A stretch of 51,457 nt of DNA from positions 1-51,457 of the forward strand of contig PXCF01000093.1 of assembly GCA_003566715.1 (NCBI GenBank), written 5' to 3'. The position numbers were made by a program, and so were the translations under genes. Positions 1 to 10,472 of the stretch are shown one piece after another. Below the pieces are notes generated by a model. It was not told the origin of the DNA. It saw only the letters and a list, made by a program, of their open reading frames with translations, and searched no databases. Within the stretch, counting starts at the first letter, position 1. Each line of letters opens with the position of its first letter. The stretch comes from Cryomorphaceae bacterium (GTDB lineage: Bacteria; Bacteroidota; Bacteroidia; Flavobacteriales; Schleiferiaceae).

Positions 1-2
1 AT

Positions 3-2246
3 ATACAGATGCGCAGCAATGTCACTGAGCTTGGGATGATTGAGGTACGACCCGGCGAAGAGGATCCGGCATACGCGATCATGCGACAGGCGATTGCCCG
101 CAGTAAATACCACCGCTTGCTGGTAGATGCCTACACGTGTAAGGTATACACCCGTGGATCGGGAAAAATTACCGAAGCGCCCAAGTTTTTTGTGAAATTA
201 CTCGAGCGCGACGATATCTATCTCAACCGTACATTCACCACCGAAAGCATCAGTGAGCTGCATTTTCAACAGCCCGATTCGGTGGCTGAGAAGGTCATTG
301 CCATGCGCACGGTGGCGACGGAGACGCCTTCGCCCAACGCATACATCAATGCCAGTTTTTACTTCCCCAAGGTTGCCGGGGCAATTTCGCCTCTGGCGCC
401 CAATGCTTTTTTTTACTATCGCTTCGGTTATCGCGGATCGTTTGAGGAAAATGGACGAACCATTTTTAAGATCAGCGTTACGCCCAAAACCAAAGGGATG
501 GATACCTATTCGGGAACCATTTACATATGCGATGGCGACTTTGCCATTCACAGTTTGGATTTGAGTACGTATATCACCGGATTTAATGTGCGTATCAAAC
601 AGTTGCACCAAGCGGTAGACAAAGACATTTGGATGCCTGTCAACCACCGCATCGATTTCTCGGGAAAAATTATGGGTATTGTTGGGGCGTACTCGTACAT
701 CGCCAATGTGGACGAGTATGACATCACGATTAATCCATCCATTGGTGTTATCGAAGTAGCCATTGATGAAGAAGAAACGGGAGCTTCTGTTCACAGTACA
801 AGAGATACGGTAGTGACGGTCAACAGCAAAAAAGACCTCAAGCGCGAACTCAAACGCATCGAAAAGGAGCAACGCAAACAAAAAGAAGAGCCCGAAGTAG
901 TCACCCATCGCTATCGCAAGGTGGATTCACTGGCCACCAAGTGGACCGAAGAGCAGTGGTTGAGTAAGCGTCCCATTCCTCTGTCGGACGATGAGCAGCG
1001 GGGCTACGATATTGGCGACAGTTTGGCAGAGGTCAAAGGCCTTAACGAAGACACCACGGAGTATGTCAAGCGCTTTGAATGGTTCGATCCCTTACTTGGC
1101 GCTAATTACAAGTTGGGAAAATATAAAAGTCTTCGCTGGCATTCACCCCTTACTTTATTGGGCTACAATACCGTTGAAGGGTACTTTGTTCAGGGGAGAA
1201 TGACCTATAAGGGTTGGCTAAGGAAGAAGTATCAATTCAATGCAGGTGGACAAGTGCGGTACGGACTTTCTGATAATACCACATTTGCAAAAGGTTGGAT
1301 GGAATTTGAGCGTAACAATGAAGGTCACAAGCGCAAATGGTCGTTGAATGGTGGGCATTTCGTGGAGCAGTTCGACGAAAACCAGCCCATTTCTGATTTT
1401 GTCAATACGCTACACACGCTTTTGCTCGGCCAAAATTTTCAAAAGCTCTATGCGCGTACGTATGTCGGATTGGCATTTGAAAACGATTGGAATAAAAAAA
1501 CCGAGCTTCGAGTGATGGCCGATGCCAATCGACGGATGCTATTAGAAAACACCTCCGATGAGCGTTGGCTTTTTACAAATAGAGAGCTATTGCCTAATAA
1601 CCCGGTAGAAAATCTCGTAGCCCACAACGCCTACAGGTTGGGCGTAGACATGACCTTTCGTCCAAAGTTGACCTACCGTTCCTATAATGGCTATAAAAAT
1701 CCCAATATCGGCCCGTATGTAGCCGAGTTTGGGGTGATGTTTCGTACCGGCATTTACGACGATGCCGCCGATGGATTTGCGCATTTACAGCTCAATTATG
1801 CCCAGGCCGTTTCCTTCGGCGTGAGTGGTGCCTTGGACTGGAACGTCGCGGCGGGAACTTTTTTCAACACCAATCCCATGTTTCAAGACGTCAAACATTT
1901 CTTAGCCAATCAGACGATCTTTGCTCCGATGAATACCCGGAAACAGTTTAGACTCATGCCGTATTACACGTATTTTACCCAAAGCGAATACGTCCAAGCC
2001 ATGACGCATTACGAGTTTCGTAAACTGTTGGTCACTCAGTTTTTTTATCCCCGTTTGATGGGGGTAAAGGAGCAGGTGTTTGTCAACGGTATGTACGATA
2101 TCGACGGACAGCATTACTTAGAAGCCGGTTATTCCCTCCAGAACATTTTTCGCGCCTTTCGAGTTGATATTGGGGTAACCATTTTACCCCATACCGGTAG
2201 GGTAGGCGCTATGATTGGAATGGGCGGATTTATACAGTTTGAATGA
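3..2246 (+). CDS. DUF5686-family outer-membrane protein (5'-truncated by window edge; upstream carboxypeptidase-regulatory-like domain probably missing)
   Basis: Frame is open to the window start; 'EVRPGEEDPAYAIMRQAI' resembles the junction after a CarboxypepD_reg-like domain; C-terminal beta-rich barrel-like sequence. Confidence 0.8.
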   Translation: MQMRSNVTELGMIEVRPGEEDPAYAIMRQAIARSKYHRLLVDAYTCKVYTRGSGKITEAPKFFVKLLERDDIYLNRTFTTESISELHFQQPDSVAEKVIAMRTVATETPSPNAYINASFYFPKVAGAISPLAPNAFFYYRFGYRGSFEENGRTIFKISVTPKTKGMDTYSGTIYICDGDFAIHSLDLSTYITGFNVRIKQLHQAVDKDIWMPVNHRIDFSGKIMGIVGAYSYIANVDEYDITINPSIGVIEVAIDEEETGASVHSTRDTVVTVNSKKDLKRELKRIEKEQRKQKEEPEVVTHRYRKVDSLATKWTEEQWLSKRPIPLSDDEQRGYDIGDSLAEVKGLNEDTTEYVKRFEWFDPLLGANYKLGKYKSLRWHSPLTLLGYNTVEGYFVQGRMTYKGWLRKKYQFNAGGQVRYGLSDNTTFAKGWMEFERNNEGHKRKWSLNGGHFVEQFDENQPISDFVNTLHTLLLGQNFQKLYARTYVGLAFENDWNKKTELRVMADANRRMLLENTSDERWLFTNRELLPNNPVENLVAHNAYRLGVDMTFRPKLTYRSYNGYKNPNIGPYVAEFGVMFRTGIYDDAADGFAHLQLNYAQAVSFGVSGALDWNVAAGTFFNTNPMFQDVKHFLANQTIFAPMNTRKQFRLMPYYTYFTQSEYVQAMTHYEFRKLLVTQFFYPRLMGVKEQVFVNGMYDIDGQHYLEAGYSLQNIFRAFRVDIGVTILPHTGRVGAMIGMGGFIQFE

Positions 2247-2359
2247 TAGATTTTATTTATCATTGCATCATGGTAAGGCCAACATGTCGAATCTCATGGT
2301 AGAAATTCGTATTTTTGCCAAGTAAATCAGAATTAAAGAATCATAAATCATAAATTGAA

Positions 2360-2671
2360 ATGAGAGAACTAAACGAAGACAATCTTGCAGACATTGTCAA
2401 AGAAAACAAGAAAGTATTGGTGCAATACGGCGCTACTTGGTGTGGCAATTGCCGAATGATCAAGCCAAAATTTAAGCGTTTGGCTGGTGAAACCGAAGGC
2501 GTGGTATTCGTTTACGCCGATGCCGAGAAATACCCCGATAGCAGAAAACTGGCCAACGTGAGCAATTTACCGACGTTTGCCTCATTCGTCGACGGAAAGT
2601 TAATCAACGAAGAAGCAGGAAGTAAAGGAGAACTATTAAAACGCATGATCGATGAGATTACCAATCATTAA
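2360..2671 (+). CDS. thioredoxin family protein
   Basis: 103 aa with 'GATWCGNCRMIKP' active site (WCxxC) and cis-Pro motif 'NLPTFASF'. Confidence 0.9.
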   Translation: MRELNEDNLADIVKENKKVLVQYGATWCGNCRMIKPKFKRLAGETEGVVFVYADAEKYPDSRKLANVSNLPTFASFVDGKLINEEAGSKGELLKRMIDEITNH

Positions 2672-2906
2672 GCATACCCTTGGTTTCATAAAGGAAAACG
2701 ACGAAGACTACATCCACGAAACCCTGGAAGTCCTCGAGCATTTCGCCGACGCTCGCGGCATTAAAGACGAGGAACTCGAAGTTATCGGTGAACTGGTCTC
2801 CAACCTCTATGGCGCCCTTGAGGTGAATCAAGAAATCAAAAACGGCACACCCGAGAAAGAAGCTCTGAATGCATTTATGAAGCGGGTTCAGGCGGCGATC
2901 GAATAG
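2652..2906 (+). CDS. small DUF6952-type protein
   Basis: 84 aa ORF overlapping the thioredoxin gene by 20 nt; matches remembered small acidic helical family next to thioredoxin in Flavobacteriia. Confidence 0.7.
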   Translation: MRLPIIKHTLGFIKENDEDYIHETLEVLEHFADARGIKDEELEVIGELVSNLYGALEVNQEIKNGTPEKEALNAFMKRVQAAIE

Positions 2907-3000
2907 TCTGATATTCAAGTGTTTAGTCGTCGATTCGTTGAGGTGATTATGGAAATATTTTTCAACCTTTAAAGTTTATCGCACTGGCGCAGGTTTCAAT

Positions 3001-3031
3001 AAAAAAACCCCGAACATATCGGGGTTTTTTT
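3001..3031. terminator. bidirectional intrinsic terminator between convergent genes
   Basis: A7-CCCCGA-acata-TCGGGG-T7 hairpin, U-tract on both strands. Confidence 0.85.
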
Positions 3032-3049
3032 GATTCTAAGCGGGTGGTT

Positions 3050-3331
3050 TTACGACCAATTGGTCATTTTATCAAACCCTTCTTTAAAAGATTCTGAAGC
3101 CTCAGAAAAGGCCTTGCTGGCGTTTTCAAAAGTATCTTCAGAGGCGCTTTTCATCTCTGAGAATGTGTCTTCCAGTTTGTCCTTCCTCTTTTCCAAATCT
3201 GCAATGGCGGAGTCGTATTTATCGTGTGCATCTTGAGACGCCTTCTCGCGTTTCTCTTTCAGCTCATTTAACTTAGCCGATACCTCATCAATGGTTTTAG
3301 ACGCTTTTGCCTTCAATTCTTCCTTGTTCAT
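3050..3331 (-). CDS. small charged coiled-coil hypothetical protein
   Basis: 93 aa Lys/Glu/Ala-rich helical protein; convergent with preceding gene across a terminator. Confidence 0.65.
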   Translation of the reverse strand: MNKEELKAKASKTIDEVSAKLNELKEKREKASQDAHDKYDSAIADLEKRKDKLEDTFSEMKSASEDTFENASKAFSEASESFKEGFDKMTNWS

Positions 3332-3425
3332 TGTTATATATATTTTTAATGATTAAACTTGTGAGGAATATAAGGGTTACGTTTTATAATTTCCGTTAAT
3401 GAGTGTTAAATTTCGTCCATAATTA

Positions 3426-5849
3426 TTAATTCTTCAAAAATTTCCCCAACCACTCATCCTGCTCCCACAACATATGCATCACGCTTTCTCTCGCCGCGTA
3501 GCCATGACTTTCCAACGGTAGCATCACCAGGCGAACGGGGGCCCCCAGTCCTTTGAGGGCGTTGAAATAGCGCTCGCTTTGCATGGGGTAAGTGCCTGAA
3601 TTATTGTCGTCGGCCCCGTGGATGAGGAGCAAAGGTGTTTTCATTTTATCGGCATTGCTGAATGGCGACATGGTGTGGTAAATCTCCGGGGCTTCCCAAT
3701 AGTTGCGCTCTTCGGATTGAAAACCGAATGGCGTGAGGGAGCGGTTGTACGCTCCGCTGCGGGCAATGCCGGCGGCAAACAAGTCTGAATGGGTCAGGAG
3801 GTTCGCGGTCATAAAAGCGCCGTAACTGTGTCCGCCAACGGCTACGCGCTCGCGCTCGATATACCCTAGATGGTCAACCGCGTCAATGGCGGCTTTGGCA
3901 TTGCCGACCAATTGCTCGATAAAACTGTCGTTTGGCTCCTCGTCGCCTTCGCCGACTATTGGAAAGGCCGTATTGTCGAGCACCGCATAGCCGCGTCTCA
4001 CCCAGTAAATCGGTGATCCGTAGTGTGGATAGGTAAACTGATTGGAACTGGCAGTCACCTGACCGGCACTGGCGCGGTCTTTATACTCGCGTGGATAAGC
4101 CCACATAATCATGGGTAATTTCTCTCCGGAAGTGGTGTCGTAATCTTCCGGTAAATACAAGGTTGCCGATAGGGGTAGGCCGTCTGCTCTTTCGTAGTTC
4201 AAAACTTCCTTGTGCACATTACCCAAGGCGGCGAATGGATTTTCAAAATCGGTAACCTGCTTAATTTCGTGTGTTCGCAGGTTCTTTTTGATATAATTGG
4301 GATACATTTGAGCACTTTCGATGCGAATGAGTAGCCAATCGTCCTTATCTCTACTCACAAATCGCACGAAGGACTGTAGGGTATCGTCGCCCGAGGCTTG
4401 AAACACGCGAAAAGACTTCTGTTCGCTAGGATAAATGGCATCGATGAAGGGGTACTTGCCGTTTGGACGATAGCCATCGCCCATCAGCCAAAGCATGCCA
4501 TCTTTTAGGTCGAGCACATTGCGGTTGTATTCGTTCTTCACCGTGATAAATCGACCCGGATCGGCGTACCGGTCTTGGTAATTACGCTCGTTAAAAAGCA
4601 CGGGGTCGAGATCCGTATTCGCCGGATTGAACGTGAGCGTGCGCGCGGTGCGACTGTTCCACCAGTATTCATTGACAACGGCCACGGTATCGTTCCCCCA
4701 AGTAATACTGGAAAAACGCAACTTGGTGCGCAGCAATTCCTCTGAGTTTGTTGTAAAAGGGGCATTCCATTGAAATACCGCGTCTCTTTGCTCGACCTCC
4801 TTGCGTGCGTCTCCTTCATCCAGGGCCTCTACGTACACCAGCGTTGACGGACGGTCGTCGCGCCACTGAATGCTGCGCTTACCGGTGCGCACCGACATAA
4901 AGCCCTTGGGCAATTCCTCCGTCAGCGGCACACGTTCGATGATTTGCACCATCTCGCCTTTGGGGTCGAGAACGTAAAACGTGGTAGGAAACCGGCTGTA
5001 GGGTACGATGTAGGAGAACGGACGATTGATTTCGCTGATCATGATGTACTCGCCACCTGGAGCCGGAGACATGCTGCGGTACATGCCGGCCTTGCGCCAA
5101 AGCGTTTGCTTGCCTTTTAAATCTACCCGCCAAATCTCTGAAGTGGCCAAGGTTTCAAAATTTGCCTCGTCGGCCGGGCTCTTCAATAAATCCTGATAAG
5201 TTCTGTTTTGAGCTTTGGTGCCGGCCTCGTTGACCGATACGATGGGACCGGTGGGAATGCTGTTGTCGGTATCGATCAGTCCAGGACGTCCTTTTGGAAG
5301 TCGTCTGACCAAAAATCCACTGTCGTCGCTGTTCCAAACGTATGGTTGCCCCATATTCGCGTTGAGGTCGTCGTCGGTTACTTTTTGTGCCTTGGCTTTT
5401 TTGTAGTCCACCACCCAGAGTTCAACACCTTTGGAGGTGGTGTTGGTAAAGGCAATCATGTCCTGCTTTTTTGACCAAGAAATATGCGTGATTCGCGCGT
5501 TCTCCGGCAGATTTTTAATGCTGGTTTCGGTCATTTTTTCCGGGTCGTAAAGTGATATTTTGTGGTAAAATCTCGCCCGTGAAGAAATATTGGTCACCGG
5601 ATTGATACGTAGTCCGGCCAAGCGCATTTCCGTCTCGGCCAATTCCGCCAACCCCACGTAGTTACTACGATATAGCAAAATCGCTTTGGAGCCGTCGGTA
5701 TTCATGGAAATCTGCGGCGGTCGTTCCGCATCGGCCAATTTTAGAATGTCTTCATGGGGCTTTTGATAGGTTATATTGACCTGAGCATGAACGAAAAAAG
5801 GGAAAAGGAGGGAGAGAATTACTATACGCATGGTTGTTGTTTTTTTCAT
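3426..5849 (-). CDS. S9 family peptidase (prolyl oligopeptidase / glutamyl-endopeptidase-like), secreted
   Basis: Signal peptide 'MRIVILSLLFPFFVHAQ'; nucleophile elbow 'GGHSYGAFM'; catalytic Asp/His context 'LLIHGADDNNSGT' and 'LPLESHGY'. Start set at internal Met (MKKTTT). Confidence 0.9.
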   Translation of the reverse strand: MKKTTTMRIVILSLLFPFFVHAQVNITYQKPHEDILKLADAERPPQISMNTDGSKAILLYRSNYVGLAELAETEMRLAGLRINPVTNISSRARFYHKISLYDPEKMTETSIKNLPENARITHISWSKKQDMIAFTNTTSKGVELWVVDYKKAKAQKVTDDDLNANMGQPYVWNSDDSGFLVRRLPKGRPGLIDTDNSIPTGPIVSVNEAGTKAQNRTYQDLLKSPADEANFETLATSEIWRVDLKGKQTLWRKAGMYRSMSPAPGGEYIMISEINRPFSYIVPYSRFPTTFYVLDPKGEMVQIIERVPLTEELPKGFMSVRTGKRSIQWRDDRPSTLVYVEALDEGDARKEVEQRDAVFQWNAPFTTNSEELLRTKLRFSSITWGNDTVAVVNEYWWNSRTARTLTFNPANTDLDPVLFNERNYQDRYADPGRFITVKNEYNRNVLDLKDGMLWLMGDGYRPNGKYPFIDAIYPSEQKSFRVFQASGDDTLQSFVRFVSRDKDDWLLIRIESAQMYPNYIKKNLRTHEIKQVTDFENPFAALGNVHKEVLNYERADGLPLSATLYLPEDYDTTSGEKLPMIMWAYPREYKDRASAGQVTASSNQFTYPHYGSPIYWVRRGYAVLDNTAFPIVGEGDEEPNDSFIEQLVGNAKAAIDAVDHLGYIERERVAVGGHSYGAFMTANLLTHSDLFAAGIARSGAYNRSLTPFGFQSEERNYWEAPEIYHTMSPFSNADKMKTPLLLIHGADDNNSGTYPMQSERYFNALKGLGAPVRLVMLPLESHGYAARESVMHMLWEQDEWLGKFLKN

Positions 5850-5931
5850 TGCACAATATACAAGCATTTATTGTAGACGTGCAAGGGGTAGCTTTAGCGA
5901 TGTTGGGTGATGGTGAGCGGTGAGCTGAGGG

Positions 5932-5962
5932 TTGCCCATACAGTTATACTTCATTACCTTTG
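5932..5962 (+). promoter_or_regulatory. candidate Bacteroidota-type promoter for purQ
   Basis: TTG (5932-5934), 20 nt spacer, TACCTTTG (5955-5962), matching TTG/TAnnTTTG. Confidence 0.55.
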
Positions 5963-5986
5963 TAGCCATCATTTAATATCTATCAC

Positions 5987-6685
5987 ATGACAATTGGTGT
6001 TCTTGTTTTCCCCGGATCGAATTGCGATCGCGACATGATGTACGTTTTAGAAACCATCATGGGGCATAAAGTCGTTGAACTCTGGCATAAAGATTCCGAC
6101 CTCAAAGGTGTGGACATGGTCGTTTTGCCTGGTGGTTTTTCTTATGGTGACTACCTGCGCAGCGGTGCCATTGCCCGTTTTTCTCCGCTCATGAATGCGG
6201 TGATTGATTTCGCCAATAACGGCGGATACGTGCTTGGTGTGTGCAACGGTTTTCAAGTACTCTGCGAATCCGGATTGCTTCCCGGTGCGCTCTTACACAA
6301 TACATCACACCGATTTACCTGTAAAAATGTACACATCACGCCTGCCAATCACGCCAGTGCCATCAATGCCGATTTGAGCGACGAGGCGCTGTGTATTCCT
6401 ATTGCGCACGGGGAAGGACGTTACTATATTTCCGATGAAGACCTCAAAACCTTGGAAGACAACAACCAAGTTATATTTCGTTACAGTCAGCCCGACGGTA
6501 CCGTTGACGATTCGGCCAATCCCAACGGCTCCATCAATAATATCGCCGGTGTGTGCAACAGCAACCGCAACGTATTTGGTATGATGCCGCACCCCGAGCG
6601 TGCCGCCGACGAGAATTTGGGCAATACAGACGGTGCCAAGATTTTTGCCAGTCTGTTGGCCAACGTAAAGGCACTTGCCCAATAA
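5987..6685 (+). CDS. purQ: phosphoribosylformylglycinamidine synthase subunit PurQ
   Basis: Motifs 'FPGSNCDRD', 'GVCNGFQVLCESGLLPGAL', 'MMPHPERA'. Confidence 0.93.
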   Translation: MTIGVLVFPGSNCDRDMMYVLETIMGHKVVELWHKDSDLKGVDMVVLPGGFSYGDYLRSGAIARFSPLMNAVIDFANNGGYVLGVCNGFQVLCESGLLPGALLHNTSHRFTCKNVHITPANHASAINADLSDEALCIPIAHGEGRYYISDEDLKTLEDNNQVIFRYSQPDGTVDDSANPNGSINNIAGVCNSNRNVFGMMPHPERAADENLGNTDGAKIFASLLANVKALAQ

Positions 6686-6706
6686 TCCACGAAAAACAGC
6701 CCCAAC

Positions 6707-7864
6707 ATGTCGAGAATTCTTATTGCTGAGGACGAACAGGCCATTCGCAACGTACTGACCAATATTTTGGAAGAAGAAAACGCTTCTTTCGTTATCGACG
6801 TGGCAGAGGACGGCAAACAAGCCGTTGAAAAGCTCAAGGACAATCCCTACGATTTGCTGATTTGCGACATCAAAATGCCCGTAATGGACGGGGTGGAGGT
6901 GCTTGAGCGCGCCGTTTTGATGAGTCCTGATACTTCCGTGGTCATGATTACCGGTCATGGCGATGTGGAGTTGGCCGTAAAGTGTATGCAAATGGGCGCC
7001 TTTGATTTTATCAGCAAACCACCCGATTTGAATCGACTGTTGACCACCGTGAGAAATGCATTGGACAATAACTCACTCAAGGTAGAAAACAAGCGTTTGC
7101 GCAAGAAGGTGAGCAGACATTACACCATGATTGGTACGTCGCCCAAGCTTGAGCAAATTCGCCAAATGATAGATAAAATCGCCCCAACCGACGCCCGCGT
7201 AATGATTACCGGACCCAACGGAACGGGAAAAGAATTGGTGGCGCACGCTGTGCATACCCAAAGCGAACGAAGTAAGAAACCGTTTATTGAAGTGAACTGT
7301 GCGGCCATTCCTTCCGAACTGATCGAAAGTGAATTGTTTGGTCACAAAAAAGGGGCATTTACATCCGCGGTAAAAGACCGCAAAGGAAAATTTGAATTGG
7401 CAGATGGCGGCACCTTGTTCCTCGATGAGGTTGGCGATATGAGTTTATCGGCCCAGGCCAAAGTACTCCGCGCATTGCAAGAAGGCAAAATTACTCCGGT
7501 TGGTGGAGACAAATCCATCAACGTCAACGTACGCGTGATTGCCGCGACAAACAAAGACTTAAAGGCCGAAATTGCCGAAGGTAATTTCCGTGAAGACCTT
7601 TACCACCGTTTGGCCGTTATCCTTATTAAAGTCCCGGCGTTGGACGAGCGCAAAGACGATATTCCATTATTGGTGGAGCATTTCGTCCAGCAACTGTCGG
7701 CCCAAGATGGCATGGCAGCTAAGATTTTTACCGACGACGCCATCAAGCGTTTACAAGACCGCTCTTGGACTGGCAACATTCGCGAACTACGCAATGTGGT
7801 GGAGCGCCTGATGATTCTTGGCGCCAATGAAGTTACCGCGGAAGACGTAGATAAGTACGTGTAG
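6707..7864 (+). CDS. NtrC-like response regulator (receiver + AAA+), no C-terminal HTH visible
   Basis: Receiver 'LLICDIKMPVMDGVEVL'; AAA+ 'GPNGTGKELVAHAVH', 'GAFTSA', 'GGTLFLDEVGDM'; ends just after 'NIRELRNVVERLMIL...VDKYV'. Confidence 0.9.
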   Translation: MSRILIAEDEQAIRNVLTNILEEENASFVIDVAEDGKQAVEKLKDNPYDLLICDIKMPVMDGVEVLERAVLMSPDTSVVMITGHGDVELAVKCMQMGAFDFISKPPDLNRLLTTVRNALDNNSLKVENKRLRKKVSRHYTMIGTSPKLEQIRQMIDKIAPTDARVMITGPNGTGKELVAHAVHTQSERSKKPFIEVNCAAIPSELIESELFGHKKGAFTSAVKDRKGKFELADGGTLFLDEVGDMSLSAQAKVLRALQEGKITPVGGDKSINVNVRVIAATNKDLKAEIAEGNFREDLYHRLAVILIKVPALDERKDDIPLLVEHFVQQLSAQDGMAAKIFTDDAIKRLQDRSWTGNIRELRNVVERLMILGANEVTAEDVDKYV

Positions 7865-7955
7865 GTGGTTTTGAAAACAGATGTTTAGAAGTGGCTTTTT
7901 TGGTCACTACAAAGCAATTAAACAAGGCTAAAGCCCTTAGCTCACCCATCACTGC

Positions 7956-9266
7956 TTATAAAAGCTCTCCGTACAAATCGTAATCTTCTGCCTTGGTAAT
8001 TTTTACATTCACAAAAGAGCCGGGGCTGAGGTAATTGTCTTGTGCATCAATCAGTACTTCATTGTCCACATCGGGGGAGTCAAACTCTGTACGTGCCACG
8101 TAGTGTGGTCCTTCTTTGCGGTCGATGAGAACGCGGTAGGTGTTGCCTACCATGGCTTGGTTTAATTCACGAGAAATGTCTTGCTGTGCAGCCATGATTT
8201 GTGCCACACGGTCTTCTTTAACCTCGGCGGGTACGTCGTCTTCATATTGGAAGGCGTGGGTGTTTTCTTCGTGTGAGTACGTGAAACAGCCCAAGCGGTT
8301 GAACTTACTGTCCTTTACCCATTGCAACATGGTTTGGAAGTCTTCCTCAGACTCTCCGGGAAAACCGGCAATGAGGGTGGTGCGAATGACAATTCCCGGG
8401 ACCTTCTCGCGCATCATGTCGAGCAGTCGGTTGGTTTTTTCCATCGTTGTACCTCGTCGCATGCGCTTGAGAACCGAATCGGCGATGTGCTGTAGCGGTA
8501 TGTCTATGTAGTTACACACTTTGGGTTCTTCGCGAATCACGTCCAATACATCTTCAGGGAAGCCGGTAGGGAAGAGGTAGTGCAAACGAATCCACTCGAT
8601 GCCTTCCACTTTAACCAAGGCGCGAAGGAGCTTGGCCAACTCGCGTTTTTTGTACAAATCAAGTCCGTAGTAGGTAAGGTCTTGAGCAATGAGAATAAGT
8701 TCTTTTACGCCTTTAGCAGCCAGTTTTTCAGACTCGGTCACCAAGTCTTCAATGGGTTTTGACTTGTGTCCGCCGCGCATCAAGGGGATGGCACAAAACG
8801 CACAGGGACGATCACAGCCCTCCGCAATTTTTAAATAGGCGTAGTGGCGCGGGGTGGTAAGTAAGCGCTCGCCAACCAATTCATGCTTGTAGTCGGCACC
8901 GAGAGCTTTGAGCAGTAGAGGCAAATCTCTGGTACCAAAGTATTGATCCACTTCAGGTATCTCCGCTTGGAGGTCGGGTTTGTAGCGCTCCGATAGGCAA
9001 CCGGTGACGAATAATTCGTCGATGTTGCCGCTGGACTTCTGCTGGGCAAAGTGTAGGATGGTGTTGATGGATTCTTCCTTGGCATTATCGATGAAGCCGC
9101 AGGTGTTGACCACAATGACGTTGGCTTCGCCGTCTTTGCCTTCGTTGATGACTTCCTTGCCGGAGGCCTTTAGTTGACCGCTCAGAACCTCGCTGTCGTA
9201 AACATTCTTACTACAGCCAAGGGTTACAACATTGATCACATTTTTTTTGGTCGACTTGGTACGCAT
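7956..9266 (-). CDS. rimO: ribosomal protein S12 methylthiotransferase RimO
   Basis: 'VVTLGCSKNVYDSEVLSGQL', radical-SAM 'CDRPCAFCAIPLMRG', C-terminal TRAM-like region. Confidence 0.93.
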   Translation of the reverse strand: MRTKSTKKNVINVVTLGCSKNVYDSEVLSGQLKASGKEVINEGKDGEANVIVVNTCGFIDNAKEESINTILHFAQQKSSGNIDELFVTGCLSERYKPDLQAEIPEVDQYFGTRDLPLLLKALGADYKHELVGERLLTTPRHYAYLKIAEGCDRPCAFCAIPLMRGGHKSKPIEDLVTESEKLAAKGVKELILIAQDLTYYGLDLYKKRELAKLLRALVKVEGIEWIRLHYLFPTGFPEDVLDVIREEPKVCNYIDIPLQHIADSVLKRMRRGTTMEKTNRLLDMMREKVPGIVIRTTLIAGFPGESEEDFQTMLQWVKDSKFNRLGCFTYSHEENTHAFQYEDDVPAEVKEDRVAQIMAAQQDISRELNQAMVGNTYRVLIDRKEGPHYVARTEFDSPDVDNEVLIDAQDNYLSPGSFVNVKITKAEDYDLYGELL

Positions 9267-9309
9267 GATATTTAAATTAGTGTTTGTCCAAATAGTGTCA
9301 GTGGCTGCT

Positions 9310-9356
9310 CTAGAAAGTTCAAGAGCAAGGCTTGCGACCCCGATAGCTACCGTGGG
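9310..9356 (+). repeat. copy 1 of a ~46-bp dispersed intergenic repeat
   Basis: ctagaaagttcaagagcaaggcttgcgaccccgatagctaccgtggg; aligns without gaps at about 37/46 to the reverse complement of 17325-17370. Confidence 0.7.
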
Positions 9357-9433
9357 AAATCAGGGATTTACAAAGGTAAATGACCGTATTTTCAATTGAG
9401 CATAACGAAGCTATTGGACTTTATAGACAAGAC

Positions 9434-10390
9434 TTAGGCGTTGAAAAAACTTTTGACGAATTCCTTAGGACTAAAAGGTTGAAGGTGCTCGGCACTTTCA
9501 CCCACGCCGATATATTTTACCGGAACTTGAAACTGATCGCTTACGCCAATGACCACGCCACCTTTTGCGGTGCCGTCTAGTTTGGTCACCGTAAGCGAGC
9601 TCACATCCGTAGCAGCGATGAAATGCTTGGCCTGCTCAAAGGCGTTTTGTCCGGTGCTTGCATCAATGACCAGCATGGTTTCGTGTGGTGAATCGGGGAT
9701 GAGTTTGCTCATCACGCGGCGCACTTTGGTCAGTTCGTTCATCAGATTAACCTTGTTGTGTAATCTACCGGCTGTATCGATGAGCACCACGTCTGCCTGT
9801 TGCGCTATGGCTGATTGCAGTGTGTCGTAGGCTACGGAAGCCGGGTCGCTGCCCTGTGCTTGTTTGACCACGGGTACGCCAACGCGCTTACCCCAGATAT
9901 CGATTTGTTCAACGGCCGCCGCTCTAAAGGTATCGCCAGCGCCAATCACCACCTTTTTGCCTTCCGACTTAAAGCGATGGGCGAGTTTGCCGATGGTGGT
10001 CGTTTTGCCCACACCGTTGACGCCAACCACCATAATTACGTAGGGTTTTGGCGGATTGTTCATATAGACGTCATTGGTGTTTTTGACGTCTTGATTGGTG
10101 AGTAAATCGCTTATTTCATCTTCGAGAAAGCGGTTTAATTCTTCGGCACCAAAGTACTTGTCCTGGGCCACGCGCTCTTCGAGCTTGTCGATGATTTTTA
10201 CCGTCGTAGCCACGCCCACATCAGAAGAGATGAGAACTTCTTCGATGTCGTCGAGTACATCTTCGTCTACTTTAGATTTTCCGAGGACGGCTTTGCCCAG
10301 TTTGCCCAGAAAATTACTGCGTGTTTTTTCCAGGCCTTTGTCTAAGTCGTCTTTTTCCTTTTTGCCAAAAAATTTACCGAGTATGCTCAT
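9434..10390 (-). CDS. ftsY: signal recognition particle receptor FtsY
   Basis: 'GVNGVGKTTTIGKLAH', 'DTFRAAAVEQ', 'DTAGRLH', 'TKLDGTAKGG'. Confidence 0.95.
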   Translation of the reverse strand: MSILGKFFGKKEKDDLDKGLEKTRSNFLGKLGKAVLGKSKVDEDVLDDIEEVLISSDVGVATTVKIIDKLEERVAQDKYFGAEELNRFLEDEISDLLTNQDVKNTNDVYMNNPPKPYVIMVVGVNGVGKTTTIGKLAHRFKSEGKKVVIGAGDTFRAAAVEQIDIWGKRVGVPVVKQAQGSDPASVAYDTLQSAIAQQADVVLIDTAGRLHNKVNLMNELTKVRRVMSKLIPDSPHETMLVIDASTGQNAFEQAKHFIAATDVSSLTVTKLDGTAKGGVVIGVSDQFQVPVKYIGVGESAEHLQPFSPKEFVKSFFNA

Positions 10391-10472
10391 GATTGCTGAA
10401 GCGTAAATGCTGTAATAATGGGCTGTGGATACAGCAAATTAGTGAGGGGTTATGACCATCTGCAAATAAACA

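Noticed and set aside
198-908. 236-aa minus-strand ORF
   Set aside because: Antisense to the DUF5686-family gene; codon-bias artefact.
6305-6991. 228-aa minus-strand ORF
   Set aside because: Antisense across the end of purQ and the start of the response regulator; no recognisable domain.
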